From positions 2,108,001-2,172,000 of the forward strand of contig NZ_CP022278.1 in the NCBI RefSeq assembly GCF_002216145.1: a DNA stretch of 64,000 bases, given 5' to 3'. The position numbers were made by a program, and so were the translations under genes. Of the stretch, positions 19,959-32,163 are shown one piece after another. Position 1 is the stretch's first letter. Each line of letters starts with the position of its first letter. The notes below the pieces were generated by a model. It was given only the letters and a program-made list of their open reading frames with translations, did not search any database and was not told the origin of the DNA. This stretch comes from Neisseria chenwenguii. GTDB lineage: Bacteria > Pseudomonadota > Gammaproteobacteria > Burkholderiales > Neisseriaceae.

Positions 19959-21347
19959 TCAGCGCTTCACGGTATAACGGCCGGCCATCGCTTTATAAAT
20001 CATGTTTTCGTATTTCAACACTTCGTAACGCTGGTTGAGCAGGTTTTGCGCGGAACCGTATTCTGTGTTGAGCGCTTCGAGCCAGTCTTTCAGCTCGTTT
20101 TTGCCGTATTGGTAGCGCACTTGGTAGTAGCGGCTGTTTTTACGGTCGAGCGCGTAGCGCTGCTGCTGGTTTTTCAGCGTGGCTTGGGCGTTTTGGTAGG
20201 CGAGGTAGTTGGTGTCGACTTCGTTGAGCGCGGTGGTGAGCGCTTTTTCAAAGTCGAGCTTGGCGGCCTCGTAATTGGCTTCGGCGGTTTTGTCGTTCCA
20301 TTTCAGGGTTTTCCAGTTGAGGAAGGGCAGGTTGATTTGCGCGGAGCCACCCAAAACGGGGATGTTGAAGGTGGAACGGGCTTTGTCGGACGACGTGCTC
20401 AGGCTGGCGCCGAGGGTGATGCTCGGATACCAGCTGCGTTTTTGTGCGGCCAGCGACTGCACGGACGATTGCAGGCGGTATTCGGCAGCGCGCAGGTCGG
20501 GGCGGTTGGCCAATACGGAAATCGGTACGTTCAAATCCACGCCTTTGGCGGCGGGCAGGCGGTATTGCGCGGGTGCGACGGCAGGCGCTTCGCCGGGCTT
20601 GAGGTTGAGCAGGTTGCGCAGGGTCTGCTCAAGCGTGTCGCGGTTGGTTTTCAGGGTCAGGAGGCTGCTGCGTGCACCCAAAAGCGATTGGTTGGACTGG
20701 GTCGGCTCGCTGGAATCGGATTTGCCGAGGCGGTATTTGGTATTGGAAATGCGCGCGACGGCTTCGTATTGTTTGACGGTTTTTTCCGTTAAAGTAATCG
20801 CTTCGTTGAGGTAGGCAATGTTGAAATAGGCGTCGGCGACGTTGTTGGCCAGCGTGAGGCGGGTGTTGGCGAGGTCTTCTTGGGTGGCACGGTATTCCCA
20901 AGCCTGGGCGTTGGCGCTGGCGCGCAGTTTCTGCCACAAATCCAGCTCGTAGCTCAGACCGAGCTGGCTGCTGAAGCTGTCGCTGGGGCTACCGCCGGTT
21001 TTGAGGTTTTTCGAGGTGGAGGCGCCGAGCGAACCGCTGAACGAGGGTACCAAATCGGCGCGCAGGATTTTGGCCTGATACAGCGCTTTGTTGACGTTGA
21101 GCGCGGCCTGTTTGAGGTCGATATTGTTGGCGAACGCCTGATTGATCAGGGCGTTGAGCGGCGGATTTTGGTAGGTTTCCCACCAGTTTTCGCTGACGTT
21201 GTAACGATCGGCGGTTTCGGCGGCGCTGATGATGTGGCCGCTGCTTTCGACGGTCGGGGCATCGACTTTGGGATTAACGGCGCAGGCGCCGAGGGCAAGG
21301 GCGACGGCGAGGCTTAAGGCCGTCTGAAAATGGGGTTTGGTTTTCAT
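19959..21347 (-). CDS. TolC/NodT-family outer-membrane efflux lipoprotein
   Basis: 462 residues. The signal peptide MKTKPHFQTALSLAVALALG ends in lipobox ALGAC (Cys 21), so a lipid-anchored trimeric channel of the NodT type. Two repeated outer-membrane-factor domains with long helices; the conserved RPDLRAAEYRL motif is near 283. It follows macA and macB on the same strand, so it is most likely their outer-membrane partner. In gonococcus, MacAB uses the shared channel MtrE; a dedicated lipoprotein channel here would differ. The FQTA in the signal peptide is an uptake sequence read in frame. Confidence 0.85.
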   Translation of the reverse strand: MKTKPHFQTALSLAVALALGACAVNPKVDAPTVESSGHIISAAETADRYNVSENWWETYQNPPLNALINQAFANNIDLKQAALNVNKALYQAKILRADLVPSFSGSLGASTSKNLKTGGSPSDSFSSQLGLSYELDLWQKLRASANAQAWEYRATQEDLANTRLTLANNVADAYFNIAYLNEAITLTEKTVKQYEAVARISNTKYRLGKSDSSEPTQSNQSLLGARSSLLTLKTNRDTLEQTLRNLLNLKPGEAPAVAPAQYRLPAAKGVDLNVPISVLANRPDLRAAEYRLQSSVQSLAAQKRSWYPSITLGASLSTSSDKARSTFNIPVLGGSAQINLPFLNWKTLKWNDKTAEANYEAAKLDFEKALTTALNEVDTNYLAYQNAQATLKNQQQRYALDRKNSRYYQVRYQYGKNELKDWLEALNTEYGSAQNLLNQRYEVLKYENMIYKAMAGRYTVKR

Positions 21348-21422
21348 GGATTTTTCCGTTCGGTTGTTTTTTTCAGACGGCCTTTGTCGGGCGTTGGGGC
21401 TGTCTGAAAATTTTGGGTTTCC

Positions 21423-23360
<1,938 letters not shown>

Positions 23361-23388
23361 GATGTGTACCGGTGGGGAGGTTCGGAAA

Positions 23389-23441
23389 AGGCCGTCTGAA
23401 AAGTTGCGGCTGCGTTCGGCAGGCGGTTTTTCAGACGGCCT
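23389..23441 (-). terminator. Inverted DUS pair between macA and macB
   Basis: AGGCCGTCTGAA (23389-23400) and complement (23430-23441). Lies inside an expected operon, so it may attenuate rather than end transcription. Confidence 0.45.
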
Positions 23442-23462
23442 GTGTTGCCGGATGAGTCGGTT

Positions 23463-24638
23463 TTACATCGGCGGGCCGCCCGGGTCGCCCCGCATATTGT
23501 TGGATTTGGCATTGGCATCGGCTTCGGAAACAATCACTTTCTCGCCTTCTGCCAAGCCTTTGGTCACTTGGATGTTGGTGCCGTCGCTCAAGCCGACGCC
23601 GATTTCTTTTTCAACCGGCTTGTTTTTGTTGCCGAGCACGCGCACGAAGCGTTTGCCGTTTTTCGGTTTCACCGCCAATACGGGCACGGTCAGCACGTTT
23701 TTCGCTTCATTGACGGTAATGGTGTTTTCCGTGGTCATGCCGATGTGCAGCGAGCGGTCTTCATTGGGAACGAGCGCGCGCGCGTAGTAGTAGATGGCGG
23801 TGGAAGTGGTGTCGGTGGAAGTGGTGTAGCTGCCCTGCGACATGGTGGTCAGGCCGGGATCGACGGAATCGAGCTTGCCGGTACGCACTTTGTCGGAATC
23901 GGACAACACGGTAAACGAAACCGGCATTCCCGCTTTGACTTTGCTGATGTCGCCTTCGGCAATCTGCATTTTGTTCAGCATCACACTCAAATCGGCAAGC
24001 TGGACGATGGTCGGCGTACTCTGCACGGCGTTGACCGACTGGCCTTCTTCAACGGGAATCGCCACGACCGTGCCGTCTGAAGGCGCGGTGATTTTAGTGT
24101 CGCCCAATTCTTTTTCGGCGGTATTGATGGAAATCTGCGTCTGCTTAATGGACGACCGGATTTCTTCCAGCGACGCTTTGGCGGCGGCCAGATTGTTTTC
24201 CGCCGTTTCCAGATTTTCCTTAGAAGTCGCATCTTCCGCCCACAGAGCTTTTTCGCGTTTATACTGGGTTTGCGCGGATTTCAGCGCGATTTGCTGCGAT
24301 CTGAGTTTGGCTTGGAAAGTATCCAGCTCGGCGCGTTTGGTGTTGAGGGTGTTGGTTTGCGTACGCGAGTCGATTTCGGCAATCAAATCGCCTTTTTTCA
24401 CCTGCTGGCCGATTTTGACGTGCAGCTTTTTAATCTGTCCCGACGCTTCCGCACCGACCTGAATCAGTTTGTCGGCGGAAATTTCGCCCGTTGCCGTTAC
24501 CGTCTGCTTCAAATCTTTGCGTCCGACCGGTTCGGTCAGATAGTTTACGGTGTCTTTCGGCTGGAAATAACTCCAAGCTCCGTAGCACAGCCCCGCCAAA
24601 ACGACGGCGCCGACTACCCATTTGATTTTTTTTGCCAT
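23463..24638 (-). CDS. macA: MacA-type periplasmic adaptor
   Basis: 391 residues from MAKKIKWVVGAVVLAGL at 24638, which gives the length known for Neisseria MacA; the frame is open 36 codons further up without support. One N-terminal membrane anchor, then lipoyl/barrel-sandwich halves (VGAEASGQIKKLHV, TAPSDGTVVAIPVEEG) around a coiled-coil hairpin of about residues 100-185, and a beta-barrel. C-terminal tail Gly/Pro-rich (RGDPGGPPM). Membrane-fusion protein linking MacB to the outer-membrane channel. Confidence 0.93.
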   Translation of the reverse strand: MAKKIKWVVGAVVLAGLCYGAWSYFQPKDTVNYLTEPVGRKDLKQTVTATGEISADKLIQVGAEASGQIKKLHVKIGQQVKKGDLIAEIDSRTQTNTLNTKRAELDTFQAKLRSQQIALKSAQTQYKREKALWAEDATSKENLETAENNLAAAKASLEEIRSSIKQTQISINTAEKELGDTKITAPSDGTVVAIPVEEGQSVNAVQSTPTIVQLADLSVMLNKMQIAEGDISKVKAGMPVSFTVLSDSDKVRTGKLDSVDPGLTTMSQGSYTTSTDTTSTAIYYYARALVPNEDRSLHIGMTTENTITVNEAKNVLTVPVLAVKPKNGKRFVRVLGNKNKPVEKEIGVGLSDGTNIQVTKGLAEGEKVIVSEADANAKSNNMRGDPGGPPM

Positions 24639-24891
24639 AGCGTTAAACCCGAAGTGTACTGTCGGCGTGCGTTTTGTCGCATAATACCAACAGTGATGAA
24701 TGGAAATAGGAGAATCGGGGCGGATTGTACTGGATATGCGAGCCAAGGCAAAGGGCGGGAGAAAAAGATTAAAATATTAAACGGCTGTTTTATAAACAAA
24801 TTATAAACAGCCGTTTTCCAAAAAATTACACCGTATTTACATATTTTCCGTAAGAGCAGATTTATTTATACATAATCGCGCAGGAAAAATT

Positions 24892-24897
24892 TATAAT
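24892..24897 (+). promoter_or_regulatory. Candidate -10 of the pilV-like gene
   Basis: TATAAT in an AT-rich region 66 bases before the start; no clear -35. Confidence 0.35.
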
Positions 24898-24962
24898 GAC
24901 GGATGAAATAACGCAGTGCAATCTGCATCTAAAACAACCCTGATATTACGGCACTCATTGTT

Positions 24963-25400
24963 ATGAAACACCCCCAACGCGGCTTTACGCTGATTGAAAT
25001 GCTCATCGTCATCACCATCCTGGCCATTCTCGCCACCATCGCCTACCCGATTTACACCGAACAAGTCCGCCAGTCGCGCCTGTCTAACGTGCGCGCCACG
25101 CTGGTGAAAAACGCGCAAATGCTGGAGCGGTATTATGCGCAGAAACATACGTTTGAGGGATTTTCTCCGTCTTCTTTAGCGCAGAATGATCATTTTGATA
25201 TTTCGTTTGGTAAGCCTGATACAAACAATACAAAAAACTCGATTAAGGTCGATCCAACGGCGGCAGGTTTCGTTTTGCGGGCTGAGCCGAAGAATAAAGA
25301 TGAACCCTGTACCGTTTATCTCAATGACAGCGGACTTTTCTGGGCGGTCAGTTCGGATGATACTAAAGCCTGCCCGGGTTACGACAAACTCAGTGATTAA
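24963..25400 (+). CDS. pilV: Type IV minor pilin, PilV-like
   Basis: 145 residues. The prepilin leader MKHPQRG is cut before FTLIEML by the PilD peptidase; Glu 5 of the mature protein is present, followed by the hydrophobic helix. The C-terminus (EPCTVYLNDSGLF, then ACPGYD) matches the disulfide loop and CPGFD ending of Neisseria PilV, as does MLERYYAQKHTF. PilV modulates pilus-dependent adhesion and competence. It is divergent from macAB, and pilV also neighbours macAB in meningococcus as I recall. No strong ribosome site seen. A different minor pilin of the same family cannot be excluded. Confidence 0.82.
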   Translation: MKHPQRGFTLIEMLIVITILAILATIAYPIYTEQVRQSRLSNVRATLVKNAQMLERYYAQKHTFEGFSPSSLAQNDHFDISFGKPDTNNTKNSIKVDPTAAGFVLRAEPKNKDEPCTVYLNDSGLFWAVSSDDTKACPGYDKLSD

Positions 25401-25433
25401 ACCAATCTTTCAAATCTGAATCCGCAAAACAGC

Positions 25434-25464
25434 AAAGGCCGTCTGAATTTTTCAGACGGCCTTT
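25434..25464. terminator. Inverted DUS terminator between pilV and corC
   Basis: AAAGGCCGTCTGAA and complement with a 3-base loop, between convergent genes. Confidence 0.8.
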
Positions 25465-25479
25465 GATATTGCCCCAAAC

Positions 25480-26313
25480 CTATTTTTCTTCCTTTCCCCT
25501 CACCGCCATCAGCGTATGCAGGCGGCGGTTGTCGGCGCGGGCGACGGTAAACTGGAGCGGTCCGATGACGACTTTTTCGCCGCGCACGGGCAGGCGGCCC
25601 AATTCCTGAATCACCAAACCGCCGACGGTATCGGCTTCTTCGTCGCTGAAATCCGTGCCGAAAAAGGCGTTGATGTCTTTGATTTCGGTCACGGCCTTAA
25701 TCCGCCAGCGTTCGGCGGAAACAGCGGAAATATTGTCGGCGCTTTCGTCCTCGTCGAATTCGTCTTCGATGTCGCCGACGATTTGCTCGATGATGTCTTC
25801 AAACGTTACCAGCCCCGAAACGCCGCCGTATTCGTCCACCACAATCGCCATATGGCCGCGCTGTTCGCGGAATTCTTTCAAAAGCGCGTTTAGCCCCTTG
25901 CTTTCGGGCACAAACGCGGCAGGGCGCAGGATGGCTTTGAGGTCGAACTGCTCGGGGGCAAACATATATTTCAGCAGATCTTTGGCATGAAGAATGCCCA
26001 AAACCTCGTCTTTGTCGCCCGCAATCACGGGAAAACGCGAATGGGCGGTCTCGATGATGTAGCCGACGATGCGCTCGAGGCTGTCGTTTTCCTTGACCAC
26101 ATTCATCTGCGCGCGCGTGACCATTGCATCGCGCACGTCGAGTTCGGCAAAATCCAATACTTTTTCCAAACGCAAAAGCGTGTCGGCATCAAACACTTCC
26201 TGCTCGTGCGCCTGCCGCAGCAGGCTGACGACGTCTTCGGCGGAATCGGGTTCGCCCGCGAGGCGGGAAACGAGGCGTTCGAAAAAATTGGGTTTCGACG
26301 GGGTATCGTCCAT
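25480..26313 (-). CDS. corC: CorC-type CBS-pair protein (magnesium/cobalt efflux)
   Basis: 277 residues from MDDTPSKPNFFERL at 26313; AAAAAGGA lies upstream. Two CBS domains (about 65-185; VRDAMVTRAQMN, AIVVDEYGGVSGLVTFEDI) and a C-terminal CorC/HlyC domain (LGRLPVRGEKVVIGPLQF). Lacks the membrane domain of larger relatives, as CorC does. Thought to support Mg/Co efflux with membrane partners. Lies 58 bases after ybeY on the same strand, the usual ybeY-corC pairing. Confidence 0.92.
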   Translation of the reverse strand: MDDTPSKPNFFERLVSRLAGEPDSAEDVVSLLRQAHEQEVFDADTLLRLEKVLDFAELDVRDAMVTRAQMNVVKENDSLERIVGYIIETAHSRFPVIAGDKDEVLGILHAKDLLKYMFAPEQFDLKAILRPAAFVPESKGLNALLKEFREQRGHMAIVVDEYGGVSGLVTFEDIIEQIVGDIEDEFDEDESADNISAVSAERWRIKAVTEIKDINAFFGTDFSDEEADTVGGLVIQELGRLPVRGEKVVIGPLQFTVARADNRRLHTLMAVRGKEEK

Positions 26314-26371
26314 TTCGGTATGTGTCCTTTTTATGGGTGGGGAAAGTTTTACTGGGAACAAAAAACGCGGT

Positions 26372-26884
26372 TTAAACGTCGTCCTGATACGGATTCGGAA
26401 AGCCCAGTTCGGCCAGAATGCGGATTTCCAGCGCTTCCATTTCTTCGGCTTCGGCATCTTCGATATGGTCGTAACCCATCAGATGCAGCGTGCCGTGGAC
26501 GGCGAGGTGGGCGAAATGCTGCGCGGCGGTTTTACCCTGTTCGGCGGCTTCTTTGGCGACGACCTGCGGGCAGACAATCAAATCGCCGCTAAGGCCGTCT
26601 GAAACTTGCTCTGGCAGGGTTTCGCCCTCGTCGAGCGCAAAACTCAAAACATTGGTGGCGTAATCTTTGCCGCGGTAATCACGGTTGTAGGCGCGGGCTT
26701 CGTCTTCGTCGAGCAGAATCAGGCTGATGTCGGCACGGCGGTGCGCGGTTTTGACCGCCTGCCAGATCCAGCGGTAGAAATCTTTTTCAGACGGCACGGC
26801 CGCGATGCTTGAGGCGTTTTCAAAATGAAGGTGGAAACGCTGCTGTTGCAGCTTTAAAAAAGGATAGTGTTTGGCGCGTTTCAT
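26372..26884 (-). CDS. ybeY: Endoribonuclease YbeY
   Basis: 170 residues. Single-strand-specific metallo-endoribonuclease in 16S rRNA maturation and ribosome quality control. The zinc motif [11 protein letters not shown] is near 135-145. Strongly similar throughout to the meningococcal protein ([10 protein letters not shown] start, [34 protein letters not shown]). First gene of ybeY-corC and divergent from hemC. Confidence 0.96.
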   Translation of the reverse strand: MKRAKHYPFLKLQQQRFHLHFENASSIAAVPSEKDFYRWIWQAVKTAHRRADISLILLDEDEARAYNRDYRGKDYATNVLSFALDEGETLPEQVSDGLSGDLIVCPQVVAKEAAEQGKTAAQHFAHLAVHGTLHLMGYDHIEDAEAEEMEALEIRILAELGFPNPYQDDV

Positions 26885-27002
26885 GGTGGTTTGCGGGTTG
26901 GCGTTCTGCCGTCAAATATACCATATCCGCGTGAGGCCGTCTGAAAAAACGCGCCGAAATATGATAGACTTGCGCCGTTTGCAAACTACCCGAGCCGACA
27001 TT

Positions 27003-27938
27003 ATGAGCCCGAAAAAATTAGTCATCGCCAGCCGCGAAAGCCTGTTGGCGATGTGGCAGGCCGAACACATTCAAGGCCGTCTGAAAACCCTTTATCCCGA
27101 CTGCGAAGTTTCCATTTTGGGCATGACCACGCAGGGCGATCAGATTTTGGACAAAACTCTGTCGAAAATCGGCGGCAAAGGGCTGTTTGTCAAAGAATTG
27201 GAACAGGCGCTGCAAGACGGGCGTGCGGATTTGGCCGTGCACTCGATTAAAGACGTACCCATGGTGTTGCCCGAGGGCTTCGCGCTGGCGGCGGTGGGCG
27301 AGCGCGCCAACCCGTTTGACGCGTTTGTTTCCAATCATTACGCGCGGCTGGAAGACCTGCCTGACGGCGCAGTGGTCGGCACATCCAGCCTGCGCCGCGA
27401 AGCGCAGTTGCGCGCCCGCCATCCGCGTTTGCAGATCAAACCGCTGCGCGGCAACGTGCAAACCCGCCTGCGCAAGCTCGATGAGGGCGAATACGACGCG
27501 GTTATCCTTGCCGCCGCAGGCTTGCAGCGGCTGGGGCTGGACGGGCGCATCCGCCTGATTCTCTCTCCTGCTGACAGCCTGCCCGCCGCAGGGCAGGGCG
27601 CACTCGGTATCGAAATCGCAGCGCACCGTGAAGATTTGATGGAAGTTTTGCAACCGCTCAACCACGACCAAACCCGCGCCTGCGTCACCGCCGAACGCGC
27701 CCTTGCCCGCGCATTGGGCGGAAGCTGCCAAGTGCCGCTCGCCGCCTACTGCACCGAAGAAAACGGCCTGTTAACCCTGCGCGGACTGGTCGGCCACCCC
27801 GACGGCTCGGTTTTATTGCAGGCCGACGCCCAAGCTCCCGCCGACTACGCCGACGCGCTCGGCCGCGCGGTAGCGAAAAAGTTGGCCGATGACGGCGCAG
27901 AAGAGCTGATTGCCGCGGTGTTGGCGGAACAGGCTTGA
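27003..27938 (+). CDS. hemC: Hydroxymethylbilane synthase (porphobilinogen deaminase)
   Basis: 311 residues from [17 protein letters not shown], the family length; upstream in-frame ATGs at 26871 lie in ybeY. Joins four porphobilinogen units in heme synthesis. The dipyrromethane cofactor Cys is C242 ([10 protein letters not shown]), and SIKDVP (81-86) holds the catalytic Asp. A DUS is read in frame (HIQGRLK). Monocistronic, ended by the hairpin at 27990-28030. Confidence 0.97.
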   Translation: MSPKKLVIASRESLLAMWQAEHIQGRLKTLYPDCEVSILGMTTQGDQILDKTLSKIGGKGLFVKELEQALQDGRADLAVHSIKDVPMVLPEGFALAAVGERANPFDAFVSNHYARLEDLPDGAVVGTSSLRREAQLRARHPRLQIKPLRGNVQTRLRKLDEGEYDAVILAAAGLQRLGLDGRIRLILSPADSLPAAGQGALGIEIAAHREDLMEVLQPLNHDQTRACVTAERALARALGGSCQVPLAAYCTEENGLLTLRGLVGHPDGSVLLQADAQAPADYADALGRAVAKKLADDGAEELIAAVLAEQA

Positions 27939-27989
27939 GCTTGGGATTTTGATTATTTTGTTTTAAAAACAGCGTATTGAAAACATTAA

Positions 27990-28030
27990 AGGCCGTCTGA
28001 AAAATCTTGGGTAAGGTTTTCAGACGGCCT
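27990..28030 (+). terminator. Inverted DUS terminator of hemC
   Basis: AGGCCGTCTGAAAA (27990-28003) pairs with TTTTCAGACGGCCT (28017-28030). Confidence 0.75.
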
Positions 28031-28181
28031 GAAGTTTTAATATGTTGAAAAGGCTTCATAAAAGCTGTCTGAACTGTTTTGCCGGCATCCTGCGTGAAAG
28101 ATAAAAAAACGATACGTGAGGAGCTTCAGCGTGCAAAATCCGCGGCCGCCGGCTTTCGGTATTGTTGCCGTTAAGTTCTGT

Positions 28182-28211
28182 TTCAAGACCGTTTAACCTA
28201 AAGAATATGAT
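28182..28211 (+). promoter_or_regulatory. Candidate promoter of the NspA-like porin
   Basis: -35 TTCAAG (28182-28187), 18-bp spacer, -10 TATGAT (28206-28211). Confidence 0.45.
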
Positions 28212-28309
28212 ATAAAGGATAAATGAATTATGATATTCGGGAGTATTCCAAGCAGTGTTTGGAACAATTTACACAACGGGTTTCCCGTTTTACCCACAAG
28301 GAGGCAGTC

Positions 28310-28882
28310 ATGAAAAAAATCGTATTGGCCGCCGTATTGGCCGGCTTGAGCGGCATTGCCGCCGCAGAAGGTCTGTATGTCCAAGGCGATGTCGGTTACA
28401 CCAAACTGCAAGCCAAAGCAGACGGCAAAATTTCCGACGGCAACGTCGGTGCCCGTGTCGCGCTCGGCCGTGAAGCCGGATCCGTGCGTTACGGCGTGGA
28501 TTACACCTATTTCGGCAGAATCAAAGACAGCGAAAACTCTCCGTACGGCACCTACAGTTATGAAGGCAAGCTGGATGCGCATTCCGTCGGCCTCAGCGCT
28601 GTTTACGACTTCAAAAACCAATCCCGCCTCACCCCCTACGTCGGTGCGCGTGTCGGCGTAAACGTGTTGCACTTGGATTTCAAAGAACGCGGCGACGGCC
28701 GGTCTGACTCTTACACCTTCCGCAAAACCAAAGTCGGCGTCGGTGCGTTGGCCGGTGTACAATACCGCATCAACGACAAATTCGCGGTGAATACCGGTAT
28801 CGAATACAACTACCTGGGCAAAGTTGACGATGTGAAATTCAGCCAATACGGCGCCAATGTAGGTTTGCGTTACAACTTCTAA
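28310..28882 (+). CDS. NspA/Opa-family outer-membrane beta-barrel
   Basis: 190 residues. Start at MKKIVLAAVLAGLSG follows a perfect AAGGAGG five bases upstream, so the longer frame from 28223 is unlikely. Signal peptide cut after IAAA/E near 20. The rest reads as an eight-stranded barrel with alternating aromatic/hydrophobic strands and ends in RYNF, the terminal Phe needed for BAM insertion. Similar in layout to meningococcal NspA (AIYDF and PYLGAR there; AVYDFKNQSRLTPYVGAR here) but longer in the loops. NspA binds factor H in meningococcus; that role is not implied here. Confidence 0.85.
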   Translation: MKKIVLAAVLAGLSGIAAAEGLYVQGDVGYTKLQAKADGKISDGNVGARVALGREAGSVRYGVDYTYFGRIKDSENSPYGTYSYEGKLDAHSVGLSAVYDFKNQSRLTPYVGARVGVNVLHLDFKERGDGRSDSYTFRKTKVGVGALAGVQYRINDKFAVNTGIEYNYLGKVDDVKFSQYGANVGLRYNF

Positions 28883-28900
28883 GCGGACGCAGCCGATAAA

Positions 28901-28942
28901 ACAGGCCGTCTGAAAACGTTAAACCGTTTTCAGACGGCCTGT
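28901..28942. terminator. Inverted DUS terminator after the porin gene
   Basis: 18-bp perfect arms (28901-28918, 28925-28942) with a 6-base loop. Confidence 0.8.
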
Positions 28943-29087
28943 TTATTTTTAAGAAACAGAAAACGGTTTGAAACGGCCGACAACTTCATTGCCGTTGTTT
29001 CTGAGTAAGCAGAAATAACGGCAATGTGGCTTTCAGACGGCCTTTTCCGCGCACTTAAAAGATTCAGACTTCTCCTGTTTCCCTCTA

Positions 29088-31802
29088 TCAAGCGGCATTC
29101 TGTCCTGCCTGCGCCAGAATCTTGCCGACAATTTCGCCCACGTCTTTCGACACGTCTTTCTGCGCGGCGATGCGTTGCAGTTGGCCGGTCATCAGGCTTT
29201 TGCGGTGCGGTTCGAGTTTGGGGCAGAGGTTGAACGCCTGTACCAGCCGTGCGGCGACCTGCGGGTTGAAGCGGTCGATTTCGATCACTTTGTCGGCGAT
29301 AAAGGCGTAGCCGCTGCCGTTTTCGGCGTGGAAATGCGGGACATTGCGGCTGAACGCGCCCAAGAGCGAGCGGGCTTTGTTGGGGTTTTCAAGGCTGAAT
29401 TTGGGGTGGCTTAAGGCCGTCTGAACCTGTGCCAAGGTGTCGCTGCGGCGGCTGGAACCGATGAGGACGAAATATTTGTCCATTACCAGCGCGTCGTCGG
29501 CGTAGCGGTCGGCGAAGCGTTCGAGCAGGCGGTTGCGGCCGTCTTCTTCGAGGTGGTTGACGGTGTTTAACACGCTGATTTCGTGGGTCATATTCGGGGT
29601 GAGCTGCTCGTAGCGGGAAATGAAATCCTGCAAACGGGCGCACACGGTTTGGCCGGGCGCGGCGGGCTGTTCGCCGTCGTAGGCTGCGGCGGCGACTTTG
29701 GCGTGCTGCTCTTCGCGGATGGTGTAGAGGCGCACGGCGGCCAGCAGGGCGCGCACGCCGGCGAGCTGCGGGTGGTATTCGTAGGGCTTTTCGATGCCGC
29801 TGGCGGTTTCCTGCGCCAGCGCCCAAGTGCGCGCTTCGACCAGTTCGGCGAGGCATTCGCGGGCGATTTGGTCGGCGAGGCGTTCGCGGGCTTGGTGGTA
29901 GTGCTGCGGGTTGATGTTGCCCGCGCCGTCCCACAATTCGCTTTCGGACGGCATGCCGAGCAAAACGGCTTTAAACGCGGGGTCGAGATTTGTATCGGCG
30001 AGCACGCGGCGGATGGCGGCGGTGAGGCCGCGGTGTTCGGGCAGCGGCGTGCCGTTTTCAATCGCGGCAAGGTTGGCGGCGACGGCGCGGCGGAACAGGG
30101 TTTGGCCGGCTTCCCAGCGAGCAAATTCGTCGCTGTCGTGCGCCAGCAGCAGGGTCAGCTCGTCGTCGCTGTACGGATAGTTGAGGTGTACGGGCGCGGA
30201 AAAACCGCGCAGCAGCGAGGGCACGACGGCTTGGTTGACACCGCCGAGCGTGAAGGTTTGTTCGGCTTCGGTGAGCAGCAAAACCGCTTCGGTCGCGCGT
30301 TTTCCTTGATAATCAAATTCGACCGCCGTGCCTTGTTTGTCGAGCAAACCGACTTTCAGCGGCATCATCATCGGCTGTTTTTGCGCCATATCGGGCGTGG
30401 CGGGAACGGTCTGTCTGACCGTCAATTCAAAACCGCCGTTGTCTTTCAGACGGCCTGAAACGTCTAAAACGGGCGTGCCCGCCTGACTGTACCACAGCGA
30501 AAATTGGTCGAGGTTGATTCCGTTTGCATCTGCCATCGCAGCGCGGAAATCGTCGCAGGTGACGGCCTGCCCGTCGTGGCGTTTGAAATAAAGTTTCATA
30601 CCTTTTTGGAAGCCTTCTTCGCCCAGCAGGGTATGGTACATCCGCACCACTTCCGCGCCTTTTTCATACACGGTCATGGTGTAGAAATTGTTCATTTCCT
30701 CATAGCTCGCGGGGCGCACGGGATGGGCGGTCGGCCCCGCATCTTCGGGAAACTGGTGCTGGCGCAGCAGGCGCACGTTTTCAATGCGGCGCACCGCACG
30801 GCCGGCGCGGTCGCCCGAAAATTCCTGATCGCGGAACACGGTCAGCCCCTCTTTGAGCGAGAGCTGAAACCAATCGCGGCAGGTCACGCGGTTGCCCGTC
30901 CAGTTGTGGAAATATTCGTGGCCGATAACCGATTCGATGCCCTCGAAATCCGCGTCGGTAGCGGTTTGGCTGTCGGCCAGCACATATTTGGTATTGAAAA
31001 TGTTCAAGCCCTTGTTTTCCATTGCGCCCATGTTGAAATCGCCGACCGCCACGACCATAAACACATCTAAATCGTATTCCAAACCGAAGCGCGTCTCGTC
31101 CCACGCCATCGCGTGTTTCAGCGATTCCACCGCAAACGGCACTTTCGCCTTGTCCGCCTCAGTCGTATAAAACGCGATGGCTACCCTGCGCCCGCTTTTC
31201 GTGGTGAAACTGTCTTTCGTCACCGCCAAACCGCCCGCCACCAGCGCAAACAGATAGCTCGGCTTGGCAAACGGATCGATCCATTTCACCCAATGGCGGC
31301 CGTCTGAAGTTTCGCCGCCGTCAACCTTGTTGCCGTTGGAAAGCAAAACGGGATAACGTTTCTTGTCCGCCGTAATCACCGTGGTAAATTTCGACATCAC
31401 ATCAGGGCGGTCGGGATAAAACGTGATTTTGCGGAAACCCTCGGGTTCGCATTGGGTAAACAGATTGCCGCCGCTGGCATAAAGCCCCATCAGCGATTTG
31501 TTTTCAGACGGCCTCAGGCGCGTTTCCGCCTCGATGACAAAACTTTCAGACGGCACATCATTGACCGTCAGCCGCTCGTTTTCCGTATCCAACACAAAGT
31601 CCGCCGCCGCGCCGTCGATTTTCAGCGACAACAGTTCCGCCGAACCATCCAACACCAGCGGCACGCCCGCCGTTTTCGGATTCACCAGCAGGCGCGATTT
31701 CACGATGGTGAAGTCGTCGAAAATATCGAAATGCAGGTCGGTTTTACGCACTTCAAACACAGGCGCGCGGTAGTCTTTCAAATAATGCACGGTTTTGCTC
31801 AT
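29088..31802 (-). CDS. pepN: Aminopeptidase N
   Basis: 904 residues from [16 protein letters not shown] at 31802. M1 zinc metallopeptidase that removes N-terminal residues in cytoplasmic peptide turnover. Substrate-binding GAMEN at 259-263 and zinc site HEYFH at 295-299, with the downstream Glu in the family position. The C-terminal helical bowl domain is complete. Slightly longer than E. coli PepN (870). Several uptake sequences are read in frame ([16 protein letters not shown]). A 12-residue longer start is possible but unsupported. Confidence 0.96.
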   Translation of the reverse strand: MSKTVHYLKDYRAPVFEVRKTDLHFDIFDDFTIVKSRLLVNPKTAGVPLVLDGSAELLSLKIDGAAADFVLDTENERLTVNDVPSESFVIEAETRLRPSENKSLMGLYASGGNLFTQCEPEGFRKITFYPDRPDVMSKFTTVITADKKRYPVLLSNGNKVDGGETSDGRHWVKWIDPFAKPSYLFALVAGGLAVTKDSFTTKSGRRVAIAFYTTEADKAKVPFAVESLKHAMAWDETRFGLEYDLDVFMVVAVGDFNMGAMENKGLNIFNTKYVLADSQTATDADFEGIESVIGHEYFHNWTGNRVTCRDWFQLSLKEGLTVFRDQEFSGDRAGRAVRRIENVRLLRQHQFPEDAGPTAHPVRPASYEEMNNFYTMTVYEKGAEVVRMYHTLLGEEGFQKGMKLYFKRHDGQAVTCDDFRAAMADANGINLDQFSLWYSQAGTPVLDVSGRLKDNGGFELTVRQTVPATPDMAQKQPMMMPLKVGLLDKQGTAVEFDYQGKRATEAVLLLTEAEQTFTLGGVNQAVVPSLLRGFSAPVHLNYPYSDDELTLLLAHDSDEFARWEAGQTLFRRAVAANLAAIENGTPLPEHRGLTAAIRRVLADTNLDPAFKAVLLGMPSESELWDGAGNINPQHYHQARERLADQIARECLAELVEARTWALAQETASGIEKPYEYHPQLAGVRALLAAVRLYTIREEQHAKVAAAAYDGEQPAAPGQTVCARLQDFISRYEQLTPNMTHEISVLNTVNHLEEDGRNRLLERFADRYADDALVMDKYFVLIGSSRRSDTLAQVQTALSHPKFSLENPNKARSLLGAFSRNVPHFHAENGSGYAFIADKVIEIDRFNPQVAARLVQAFNLCPKLEPHRKSLMTGQLQRIAAQKDVSKDVGEIVGKILAQAGQNAA

Positions 31803-31895
31803 GGCGGACTTTCGGAAATAACAAAGATAATGTCGGGGATATGGTTTCAGACGGCCTGAAATCAATAGGGGCAAATTAAAAGGCAGGAAAAGGAC

Positions 31896-32100
31896 GAGAC
31901 CGTTGCAAAAATAAGAAACGCCTGCCTAACGGCCGTCTGAAACGGTGAATTCTTCAAGTGCCGTCATTCCCGCACAGGCGGGAATCCACGGTTGAAAACA
32001 AGCAATACATTGTTTTAAAACAAGTTTTAGAAAATTATGCGTGGATTACCGCCTGCGCGGGAATGACGTCCGTAAAAGTTTCAGACGGCCATCTTGATTT
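31896..32100. repeat. NIME-like element with two inverted dRS3 copies
   Basis: Left end GAGACCGTTGCAAAAAT (31896-31912). It then holds a DUS and dRS3 31966-31985 (attccc-8-gggaat). About 60 AT-rich bases follow, then a second dRS3 in inverse orientation (32045-32064, one change), and a closing DUS. No clear right-hand GAGACC end. Fills the 361-base gap between the RsmB-family gene and pepN. Confidence 0.75.
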
Positions 32101-32163
32101 TTAGGCCGTCTGAAAACCACGGCCAAATCCGTTCAACATTTTTAAAGACAAATCATCGGTTTA

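Larger units (their letters stand above)
27939..28309. other. Intergenic region between hemC and the porin gene
   Basis: 371 bases without a gene. Contains the hemC terminator (27990-28030), a lone degenerate uptake sequence near 28062, the candidate porin promoter (28182-28211), and a leader of nearly 100 bases ending in a consensus ribosome site. Confidence 0.7.
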
